A DNA stretch of 48,710 nt, taken from NCBI GenBank assembly GCA_964368605.1, contig CAYJBP010000003.1, positions 1 through 48,710 on the forward strand, given 5' to 3'. The notes beneath the pieces are model-generated. The model was given only the letters and a program-made list of their open reading frames with translations. It did no database searches and was not told the origin of the DNA. Below, piece by piece: positions 32,962 through 40,557 of this stretch; within the stretch, counting starts at the first letter, position 1, and every line of letters starts with the position of its first letter. The stretch comes from CAYJBP01 sp964368605. Its GTDB lineage: Bacteria > Bacillota > Dehalobacteriia > UBA4068. The position numbers were made by a program, and so were the translations under genes.

Positions 32962-34742
32962 TATTTGCCTCCTTTACGCCTGGTAGAGAATAGTTTAGAA
33001 AATCCTAATAATTGATGCATATTAATGGCTTTATGGCCGGCCATCGGCGATTTGCCGCCATTGGCTTTAACCATTTCCTTGCGGATTTCGCCAAATAATT
33101 CGCTAAACTTATATTCTTCGGGGCAAACAATAGTGCATTGATCGCACATATTACAGGTATAAGGGATAACCGGCTCGATATTGCCTGTTGCCACAAAATC
33201 TTTAAATAATTCGCCGGGATAGGCAGTAAAATCATTAAGCATTAAGCATTCGGTCATGCACTTTTTGCATTCGCATTTTAGGCAACGACCGGCCTCGGCC
33301 AAGGCAGTTTCCTTGTCAAAGCCATGGTCATATTCATTAAAATGCTTAATCCGCTCGGCAGGGGCATCTTCACGCACATGCAAGCGTGGTAAATCAACTA
33401 CATCTTGGGGCAAGGGGATATCTAGATTAGAAGTATAACCCACCTCCTTGACAAAATCACGGTCGGCCTTAATATCTTGGCCTGCCAAATAACGATTGGC
33501 CGAAATAGCTGCCTTGCGGCCAAAGGCCATCGCCTCTACCACAATGGCGCTGCCTGCGCAATCGCCTGCGCCAAATACGCCGGGTAAGGCAGTTTCCATA
33601 GTTTGTTTATCGCAAACCAAACGGCCGCCGCCAATTTGTTCTAATTTGCCACCGCTAATATCTTCTACAACTTGGCCGGTAGCAAAAATAGCGGTATCGA
33701 TATCTAAATGAGTTAGCTTATCTTTATAGCTGGGATTAAACTTGCCATCTTTATCAAATACAGAGATAACTTCCCTAATTTTTGCGCCGCTTAAAGCACC
33801 GTCTTTTTGCTCAAAATTCTTGGTGCCATAGCCGGCATAAAGAACAATACCTTCCTCGGCCGAGGCAATTTGCTCATGCTTAGTGGCCGGCAAATGCTCT
33901 TTATCTTCCAAAGCCACCATATACACTTTATCGGCACCCAAACGTAAAGAGGTACGGGCGCAATCCATGGCCACATCGCCGCCGCCAATTACCAATACAT
34001 TCTTTAATGGCAAAGTGGTGCGCTTTTCCAAAGAGGCCAATTTAAGGAAATCAACCGCATTGCTAATACCGGTACAATCATCGCCCTCGGTTTTAATCTG
34101 GCTGCCTTTATGGGCACCATGAGCCATAATCACTACATCATAATCAGCTTGTAATTGCTCAAAAGTAATATCCTTGCCGATCTCGGTATTCATAATAAAA
34201 TTAATGCCTAGTTTTTGTAAATAACTGTATTCAAAATCGATGATATGTCGGGGCAGACGATACTCGGGTATACCTACCCGCATCATGCCACCAAAAACTT
34301 CAAGCTTCTCATAGACATCTACCTGATGTCCTTCCTTGCGCAAATCAATTGCTGCTTGCGCACCACCGGGGCCGGCGCCGATTACGGCAGCCTTTTTGCC
34401 TGTTGCAGGCTTTACCGATAAATCCCATAAGTTTTCATTATCGGCGGTATCGGCAGCATATCTTTTTAAAGTGGCAATAGATATCGGCTGCTGATACTCT
34501 TTACAACGGCGACATTCATCTTCGCAAGGGTGTGGACATACACGTCCTAGGGTAGCCGGCAAAAATAATTGCTCACGAATGGTAAGCAGGGCTTCTTCTA
34601 CTTTGTCCTCGGCAATTAAGTTAACATACTTAATTACATCAGTGTGCATAGGACAGCGAGTAGAACAAAAAGCATATTGATGGCCCTGACATTCGTCGGC
34701 AATCTTATGGGCTAACTCCATAATTTTGTCATTATAAGGCAA
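32961..34742 (-). CDS. GltD-like Fe-S/FAD NAD(P)H oxidoreductase
   Basis: This 593-residue flavoprotein has an N-terminal Fe-S domain of the DPYD/GltD type (FCSTRCPMHTD ... VCPHPCEDECRRC), an FAD site (VIGAGPGGAQAA, residues 119 on), an NAD(P) site (VIGGGDVAMDCARTSLRLGA) and FAAGD-like FGAGDCAGS. A C-terminal pair of cysteine clusters follows (CLKCECKKCMTEC and CNMCDQCTIVCPEEY). It likely oxidises NAD(P)H and passes electrons to the CCG protein encoded next. Translation seems to begin at TTG 34742, nine bases after AAGGAG. It is the first gene of the operon. Confidence 0.85.
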   Translation of the reverse strand: MPYNDKIMELAHKIADECQGHQYAFCSTRCPMHTDVIKYVNLIAEDKVEEALLTIREQLFLPATLGRVCPHPCEDECRRCKEYQQPISIATLKRYAADTADNENLWDLSVKPATGKKAAVIGAGPGGAQAAIDLRKEGHQVDVYEKLEVFGGMMRVGIPEYRLPRHIIDFEYSYLQKLGINFIMNTEIGKDITFEQLQADYDVVIMAHGAHKGSQIKTEGDDCTGISNAVDFLKLASLEKRTTLPLKNVLVIGGGDVAMDCARTSLRLGADKVYMVALEDKEHLPATKHEQIASAEEGIVLYAGYGTKNFEQKDGALSGAKIREVISVFDKDGKFNPSYKDKLTHLDIDTAIFATGQVVEDISGGKLEQIGGGRLVCDKQTMETALPGVFGAGDCAGSAIVVEAMAFGRKAAISANRYLAGQDIKADRDFVKEVGYTSNLDIPLPQDVVDLPRLHVREDAPAERIKHFNEYDHGFDKETALAEAGRCLKCECKKCMTECLMLNDFTAYPGELFKDFVATGNIEPVIPYTCNMCDQCTIVCPEEYKFSELFGEIRKEMVKANGGKSPMAGHKAINMHQLLGFSKLFSTRRKGGK

Positions 34743-34787
34743 AACGGTTCACTCCTTTTTGTATACAATAAACTAAATTCTTTTATG

Positions 34788-34816
34788 ATTATACCTCTTT
34801 ATTTAAATGAAGTCAA
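34788..34816 (-). promoter_or_regulatory. Promoter of the Fe-S flavoprotein/CCG/TVP38 operon
   Basis: On the minus strand TTGACT (34816-34811), 17 bases, TATAAT (34793-34788). Confidence 0.75.
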
Positions 34817-34886
34817 CATATTTTGCTATTTGTAAAAAAAATGTTTATTTGGGATTAAAAAAATAATACCAAAATTCACCATTTTA

Positions 34887-34895
34887 TGCTATAAT
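34887..34895 (+). promoter_or_regulatory. Extended -10 promoter of the flavoprotein gene at 34949
   Basis: TGC-TATAAT with no strong -35. It lies 54 bases before the ATG, which has AGGAGGG upstream. Confidence 0.55.
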
Positions 34896-34948
34896 ATATA
34901 AATAACTAAATATGCAAATTAAGATACACTTCTATAGGAGGGTAAAAT

Positions 34949-36364
34949 ATGACAAAATTATACGACTTAGCCATTATCGGCGGCGGCTCGGCAGGCTTGG
35001 TGGCGGCGGCTATGGCCAGCGGCATGGGAGCTAATGTTTTATTGGTAGAAAAGCGCAAAATGGGTGGCGATTGCCTTAATTATGGCTGTGTGCCGAGCAA
35101 GGCTTTTTTAAAGGCCAGCCGTTTGGCTTATCAAATAAAACATAGTGCCGATTATGGCATTAAAGTAGATAATGCCGAGATATCCTTAGCCAAAATCATG
35201 GCTAGGGTACAGGATGTTATTGCCGAAATTGCCGTCCATGATTCGGTAGAGCGTTTTGAATCTTTAGGGGTGGAAGTTGTTTTAGGCGGTGCGGCATTTG
35301 TCGATCCTTGCACTATCGAGGTTAATGGCCAAAATTATCAGGCCAAAAAATTTCTTATTGCGGCCGGTTCCAGCGCTTTTGTACCGCCGATTAAAGGTTT
35401 GGATCAAATCGATTATTATACCAACGAAACCATTTTTGGCATGCAGGATTTGCCCGAAAAGCTAATTGTTTTAGGGGCAGGCCCTATTGGCTTAGAATTG
35501 GGCCAAGGCTTTGCTAATTTAGGCTCTAAGGTGGCGGTTTTTGATCGCAGCCCAGCCATATTCGGCAAAGATGAGCCGGAGGTTGCGCCAATTATGGAGC
35601 AAGCCTTAAACCGCAGCGGCTTAGAATTATTTACTAATTGCAGCATCTTAGCGGTAGAAAAAAAGGGGCAGCAAATTGCCCTTAAAATCGAAATAGACGG
35701 CAAAGAGCAAACCTATTTAGGCGATGCCATGCTGGTAGCCCTAGGCCGTGCCGCCAATACCAAAGGCTTAAACCTAGATGAAATAGGTATTGCTACCGAT
35801 TCCCGTGGTTTTATTATTGTAAATGATAAATTGCAAACTAATATCGCCCATATTTTTGCCGCCGGCGATATTCGCGGCAAGTTTCAGTTTACTCATACCG
35901 CCTCTTATGAAGCAGCCATTGCCGTGCGTAATGCCCTGGTAAGGCCGATATTTAAAACCAAATATTATAATTTAGCCTGGACCACCTATACCATACCGGA
36001 AGTTGCTCATGTAGGCTATTTAGAAGAGCAAGCCAAGCAAGATGGCCTATTTGGTAGCGCCTATTCCCTACCGATTGATAATAATGATCGCGCCAAGGCC
36101 GAGAATGATCGCTTAGGTTTAGTCAAAATTATCCTTGATACTAAAGGTATAGTTATCGGGGCAACAATTGTGGGCGAAAAAGCCGGTGAAATGTTACCTG
36201 TTTTATCTTTAATGGTTACCGAAAAAATCAAATTAAAGGCGGCCTTAGGTATGATTTATCAATATCCTATTCAAGGCGAAATTGTTAAGGCCTTGGCTTT
36301 AAATCATTTTAAAGATAATATTAAGCCCTGGCAACAAAATATGATTAAACAAATTATCAAATAA
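34949..36364 (+). CDS. Mercuric-reductase/lipoamide-dehydrogenase-like flavoprotein
   Basis: This 471-residue class I pyridine nucleotide-disulfide reductase has FAD site IIGGGSAGLVAA, redox pair Cys42/Cys47 in GGDCLNYGCVPSK, NAD(P) site VLGAGPIGLELGQG and AAGDIRG. The C-terminal His-Glu pair of true lipoamide dehydrogenases (HAHPT--E) is replaced by YQYPIQGE, and the MerA metal-binding domain and C-terminal Cys pair are absent. So neither classic substrate is likely. Such proteins are often found next to, or fused with, TVP38-type proteins, as in this locus. The next gene starts 14 bases after its stop. Confidence 0.88.
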   Translation: MTKLYDLAIIGGGSAGLVAAAMASGMGANVLLVEKRKMGGDCLNYGCVPSKAFLKASRLAYQIKHSADYGIKVDNAEISLAKIMARVQDVIAEIAVHDSVERFESLGVEVVLGGAAFVDPCTIEVNGQNYQAKKFLIAAGSSAFVPPIKGLDQIDYYTNETIFGMQDLPEKLIVLGAGPIGLELGQGFANLGSKVAVFDRSPAIFGKDEPEVAPIMEQALNRSGLELFTNCSILAVEKKGQQIALKIEIDGKEQTYLGDAMLVALGRAANTKGLNLDEIGIATDSRGFIIVNDKLQTNIAHIFAAGDIRGKFQFTHTASYEAAIAVRNALVRPIFKTKYYNLAWTTYTIPEVAHVGYLEEQAKQDGLFGSAYSLPIDNNDRAKAENDRLGLVKIILDTKGIVIGATIVGEKAGEMLPVLSLMVTEKIKLKAALGMIYQYPIQGEIVKALALNHFKDNIKPWQQNMIKQIIK

Positions 36365-36377
36365 AGTGGGGATAAAA

Positions 36378-36773
36378 ATGAATGAATTTAAATCTAAAGA
36401 TGATTATAAAAAGAATTATCGTGGCCAGGTAAGGCGCGATATTATTTGTAAATTAATAACGGTTTGTGCCGTTTTTGCTTGGATTTTGATTATGCTGGCT
36501 TTATTGATGTGGCAAAGTGCCGAGCCCGCCTTTTTAACGGTATTTAATGAATATAGCCATGATCAGCTTACTGTTACCTGGGATTTTTTCCTATTGCGTA
36601 TTTCCTTTTTATTGATGATTATCACTTTACTATTTTGCATAATTGGGGTATGGTTTAATGCAATGCGGATGAAACGCTCTTATGATAAGCTAAATAAATC
36701 GAATATTTTTATCGGTATTTTTACCCTAATTGCCATTATTTATTTTTGGAATGAGTTTAGCGCCTTTTTATAA
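36378..36773 (+). CDS. Small membrane protein, three predicted helices
   Basis: This 131-residue protein has a basic N terminus and hydrophobic segments at about 26-48, 69-94 and 107-126. No family is recognised. GTGGGG (36366-36371) is six bases from ATG 36378; the GTG itself could be read as a start but is more likely the RBS. It is co-transcribed with the flavoprotein and could anchor it or act as its membrane partner (inference). Confidence 0.6.
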   Translation: MNEFKSKDDYKKNYRGQVRRDIICKLITVCAVFAWILIMLALLMWQSAEPAFLTVFNEYSHDQLTVTWDFFLLRISFLLMIITLLFCIIGVWFNAMRMKRSYDKLNKSNIFIGIFTLIAIIYFWNEFSAFL

Positions 36774-36792
36774 GTGGCAACAGAATAAATGC

Positions 36793-36821
36793 TTGTATAT
36801 TACTTTATTTTATGATAAAAT
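36793..36821 (+). promoter_or_regulatory. Promoter of the PAS-GGDEF gene
   Basis: TTGTAT (36793-36798), 17 bases, TGA-TAAAAT (36816-36821). Confidence 0.6.
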
Positions 36822-36885
36822 ATTATGCAAATAAATTTATAAGCCACTAGCACCGAATAAAGCTTTCAATAAAGGCGGCAAATAC

Positions 36886-38808
36886 ATGCAAAATAGCAGT
36901 GATTATCAATTTCTTGATTATCTAAATAATTTAAAAGCAAGCAGCGCCACGATTAGTCAGATGCTAGGCATTATCGATAATACCCCTATGCCGATAAGCC
37001 TTTGGGATATCAATGCCGGTGAAGTTGTTTTTTGCAATCAATTTGCTGTACCGTTTTTTGGGCTAAAGGATAAGGTTGAGTTTATTAATAATTTTTTAAA
37101 CCTTTCGCCAACAACTCAACCCGATGGCCGCAATTCCCAGCAAACGGTATTGGCTTATATTAAGGCGGCTGCCGATACCGGGCATCAGCATTTTAGCTGG
37201 CTTCATTGTAATTTACAAGGCGAGGAAATACCTTGCGAAATCTTTTTATATAATTTAATTTTGCCCGATGAAAAAGGCGGCAACTTAGTTGTGGGCTTTA
37301 TCCATGATTTGCGCGGCCATTTGGCAGCCTATGACGATCATGATGATTTGGGCTTTTCATTTTTTAATAATATTTCCGATAAGCAATTATTTAATATGGT
37401 GGCCGAATTAAGCGCCGAATGGTTTTGGGCCTATGATACCAAAGCCAAAACCATTCAATTTTATGGCAAAGGCCGTGAGATTTTGGGGCTACCCGATACA
37501 AAGCAACCTTTTCCCAAAGACGTAATCGAAAGTGGCATTGTTTATCCTGATGATTTAGGCAATTTTATCGATTTTGCCAATACGATGAATAAAGGCTTAA
37601 ATAAGCCCTATGAAGTTCGTTTTATCCTGCCGGATGGCTCATTCCGCTATTATCGGCTTATCTATCAAACCATTTATGATAGCGAAGGCAATCCCATCTT
37701 TAGCGTGGGCAAAACCTATGATATCCATAATCAAAAAACCTTAGAAGTATTATCACGTACCGATTTATTAACCAATTGCCTAAATAAAGTTACCACCGAA
37801 AACACGATTAAAACCATTCTTAATAGCTCTAAAGATACTGCCCATGCCTTTTTTATCATCGATATCGACGATTTTAAGGCTGTAAACGATAATTTAGGCC
37901 ATCATTTTGGCGATATTGTGCTTAAAGAATTGGCCAATAATTTGCATGGCCAATTTAGGGATGGCGACATTATCGGCCGTATCGGCGGCGATGAATTTAT
38001 TGTTTTTGTGCGCAATGTTACCGATATTCAAATTATCAGCAATAAAGCCGAATCAATAGCCTCTATTTTTCAAAACAACTATACTGGCGAAGATGGCGAT
38101 TTTAAAATATCCGGCAGCATTGGCATTGCCCTTTATCCCAAAGACGGCGGCACTTATGAACAGCTTTATCGGGCGGCCGACAAGGCTCTTTATCAATCAA
38201 AATTAAAAGGTAAGGATCGTTACACCTTTTATTCCGAGCAGCTTGTTAATTGCATTAGCCAAAAGCTAACAGTGCATCAAAATAGCCATCATTTAAGCAA
38301 TAATTATTTTGATGCGGAGCTGATTTCCTATGTTTTTGATTGCCTATATACAAGCACTGATTTATTAGGCGAGATTGATCAGGTGCTAAAAACTATTGGC
38401 CAGCGCTTTAATGCCGATCGTTGCTATCTTTTTCAGGCCATGGACGATGGAAAGCAATACTCGGTTACCCATGAATGGGATAATGCTTCGGTAAATCCGG
38501 TTAAGCCTCTTTCGCAAAATATTGCCCAAAGCAGCCTTGATGACTTTTTAGAGGAATTTGATAATCGGGATATTATTTTTTATCATGATTTTAATCTAAT
38601 CAAAAATGCTAAGGTTGCCAAGGCCATTTTGGCCAGAAATATTAAATCATTTTTATTAATTCAAGCTAGGCATCAAGATGCCCAACACCTGGTAATCGGT
38701 ATCGACGATTGCAAGCAAAGAAGAATTTGGACCGAAAAAGAAATAAATACTATTAACTATGCCTTAAAAGTTATTGCCGTATTTTTAGACAAAAATAAAA
38801 CTCGATAA
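36886..38808 (+). CDS. PAS-PAS-GGDEF-GAF diguanylate cyclase (paralogue)
   Basis: This 640-residue cytoplasmic protein is collinear with the one at 12492-14411. It has two PAS-like domains (about 20-135 and 160-280), a GGDEF domain with RIGGDEF near 366 and an I-site RDGD five residues before it, and a C-terminal GAF-like domain. Shared strings such as LEVLSRTDLLTNCLNK (SK in the other copy) and GKDRYT-YSEQ show recent duplication. It should make cyclic-di-GMP under feedback control. It has its own promoter and terminator, unlike the copy in the GGDEF/EAL operon. Confidence 0.88.
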   Translation: MQNSSDYQFLDYLNNLKASSATISQMLGIIDNTPMPISLWDINAGEVVFCNQFAVPFFGLKDKVEFINNFLNLSPTTQPDGRNSQQTVLAYIKAAADTGHQHFSWLHCNLQGEEIPCEIFLYNLILPDEKGGNLVVGFIHDLRGHLAAYDDHDDLGFSFFNNISDKQLFNMVAELSAEWFWAYDTKAKTIQFYGKGREILGLPDTKQPFPKDVIESGIVYPDDLGNFIDFANTMNKGLNKPYEVRFILPDGSFRYYRLIYQTIYDSEGNPIFSVGKTYDIHNQKTLEVLSRTDLLTNCLNKVTTENTIKTILNSSKDTAHAFFIIDIDDFKAVNDNLGHHFGDIVLKELANNLHGQFRDGDIIGRIGGDEFIVFVRNVTDIQIISNKAESIASIFQNNYTGEDGDFKISGSIGIALYPKDGGTYEQLYRAADKALYQSKLKGKDRYTFYSEQLVNCISQKLTVHQNSHHLSNNYFDAELISYVFDCLYTSTDLLGEIDQVLKTIGQRFNADRCYLFQAMDDGKQYSVTHEWDNASVNPVKPLSQNIAQSSLDDFLEEFDNRDIIFYHDFNLIKNAKVAKAILARNIKSFLLIQARHQDAQHLVIGIDDCKQRRIWTEKEINTINYALKVIAVFLDKNKTR

Positions 38809-38811
38809 TAT

Positions 38812-38853
38812 AAAAAAAATGCTATCGCAAATAATTTGCGATAGCATCTTTTT
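38812..38853. terminator. Bidirectional terminator (shared family)
   Basis: A perfect 13-bp stem (38819-38831 with 38835-38847) with GCTATCGC core, A8 before and T5 after. It separates convergent genes. Confidence 0.85.
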
Positions 38854-38861
38854 ATTTAAAT

Positions 38862-40295
38862 TTAGCCTAATAAATCTTTTTCCATATTCTTAAAGGCATA
38901 ATCCAAAGCATTTACTACTAAATCAATTTCTTCTTTAGTGGTATTGCAGGCGCCGCCCATTCTTAAGGTATTGGGTACAAAGCCGCCTAAAAGGATATTC
39001 TTCTCGGCTGCATATTTGCTAATCAATTTAATCGGCCACTGACCAATCGATGTACCCGAGAAGGTGGTAAAGCGGTCTTCTTTGATAAACGGCTCTTTGG
39101 TGGCACGATCTTTAACAATTTCTAATTGCCAGAACATACCTTCACCGGCGATTAAGCCGATAGTTTTATATTTTTCGGCCAAAGTATGAAGCTCGGCACG
39201 GAAATATTCACCAATATCTTTGGCTTGGCCGGGAATATCATGCTTAATCATATACTCTAAGTTATACTTAGCAGCAGCCAAGGTTACAGGATGCGCCGCA
39301 AAAGTACATACATGATTCCAACGGATCGAATCCATAAAGTCGGCAACTTCTTTGCTTACCACAACAGCACCCAAAGGCAAGGCCGAACTGGTAAGACCTT
39401 TAGCAATGGTAATCATATCGGGCTTAACAGGAGTGGTAGCCATAGCCTGATGACCAAACCATTCGCCTAAACGGCCAAAGCCCATTAATACTTCGTCTAC
39501 AATCCATAAAATGCCTAAGCGGTTTTTCATGGCTTCGATTTGCGGCAAGTATTCTTTAGGAGGCATAATGGTACCGGCGCCATTAGCAGGCTCGGTTACT
39601 AAAGCAGCAACATTAGCTACATTATGCGCTACGATTAATTCTTCGGTTTGCTTTACGCAGGGCAAAGTGCCATCGGCATAAACGCATTTACACTCCGGAT
39701 AAGTATGGCCCAAAGAACAGCGATAGCAAAACGGAGTGGGGCAAATAAAGGTGTTTTGGAAAGTGCTACCGGGAACAGGACGAATGCCTTGCTCGGCATA
39801 AGAAGCAAAAGAACGGCTGGGTACTAAAGAGGTTAACTGGCCGGCACCTGCCGATACACCATGATAACCATGCTCACGAGTAGCAACCAAGGGCTTGCCG
39901 GTCATTAAGCGGGCAATTAAAAGAGCAGTTTCTACGGCATCGCCGCCGCCTAAGGCATAACGTACTTTGGCAGCCCAGCCACTGTCTTTTAAGATATCTT
40001 CGATTAAAATTTTGGAAACTTCGGCTTTATAATTAGTAGTATAAACATCCCATACAAAGCCATAGCGATCTAAAGCCTCTTTAATGCCTTCTTGCACTTC
40101 AGGTACCTTTTGGCCGATGTTTACACAATATAATTGATTATAAAAATCGAGCAATTTAGTGCCATCGGGAGTAATAAGATAATTACCTTCCATGGTATCA
40201 ACAAAGGTTGTACCATATTCTGCATCAGTTGCAAAAGCATGGACATTATATTTTTTGTCCCATTCAGCAATTTTGTTCCAATCAATCTTGGTCAT
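38862..40295 (-). CDS. Class III PLP aminotransferase (taurine/beta-alanine--pyruvate type)
   Basis: This 477-residue fold-I PLP enzyme has the PLP lysine Lys299 in IAKGLTSS, IVDEVLMGFGR as the aspartate that contacts the pyridine nitrogen, and GDAVETALLIAR. An inserted cysteine-rich loop (CPTPFCYRCSLG ... CKC ... C, about 184-216) is seen in some omega-amino acid:pyruvate transaminases. The amino donor is uncertain. The RBS is AAGGGGG. The gene is divergent from the MerR-type regulator at 40558, which may respond to its pathway, but nothing proves it. Confidence 0.82.
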   Translation of the reverse strand: MTKIDWNKIAEWDKKYNVHAFATDAEYGTTFVDTMEGNYLITPDGTKLLDFYNQLYCVNIGQKVPEVQEGIKEALDRYGFVWDVYTTNYKAEVSKILIEDILKDSGWAAKVRYALGGGDAVETALLIARLMTGKPLVATREHGYHGVSAGAGQLTSLVPSRSFASYAEQGIRPVPGSTFQNTFICPTPFCYRCSLGHTYPECKCVYADGTLPCVKQTEELIVAHNVANVAALVTEPANGAGTIMPPKEYLPQIEAMKNRLGILWIVDEVLMGFGRLGEWFGHQAMATTPVKPDMITIAKGLTSSALPLGAVVVSKEVADFMDSIRWNHVCTFAAHPVTLAAAKYNLEYMIKHDIPGQAKDIGEYFRAELHTLAEKYKTIGLIAGEGMFWQLEIVKDRATKEPFIKEDRFTTFSGTSIGQWPIKLISKYAAEKNILLGGFVPNTLRMGGACNTTKEEIDLVVNALDYAFKNMEKDLLG

Positions 40296-40344
40296 TCGGA
40301 AAGCCCCCTTATATTTTTATAGATTTTACCTAACTTAGTATATC

Positions 40345-40372
40345 ATAATGTATATATTATAGGTTATGTCAA
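40345..40372 (-). promoter_or_regulatory. Tentative aminotransferase promoter region
   Basis: On the minus strand TTGACA (40372-40367), with a poor -10 at normal spacing. An imperfect palindrome ATAATGTATATATTAT spans 40345-40360. Confidence 0.35.
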
Positions 40373-40500
40373 GCGATAATATTAGGCAAATAATTCAAAA
40401 AAATCACCCCATAATAACTATGGCAATTTTAGCGCTGCTTTGTAAAAAAAACTGACCTTTAGATGAGTTTTTTTTACAAATTGAATTTTACATATTTACA

Positions 40501-40532
40501 TTGCTAATAATTAATGTTATTATTAGTATACA
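40501..40532 (+). promoter_or_regulatory. MerR-type promoter with 20-bp spacer and palindrome
   Basis: TTGCTA (40501-40506), 20 bases, TATACA (40527-40532). The inverted repeat CTAATAAT-N7-ATTATTAG (40504-40526) fills the spacer. This is the classic layout of MerR-activated promoters. Confidence 0.55.
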
Positions 40533-40557
40533 ATAAAGTGAAAATTAAGGTGCAAAT

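Noticed and set aside
34949..36364. Lipoamide dehydrogenase or mercuric reductase as a firm call
   Set aside because: It lacks the HAHPT--E motif, the HMA domain and the C-terminal Cys pair, and no 2-oxoacid dehydrogenase or mer genes are present.
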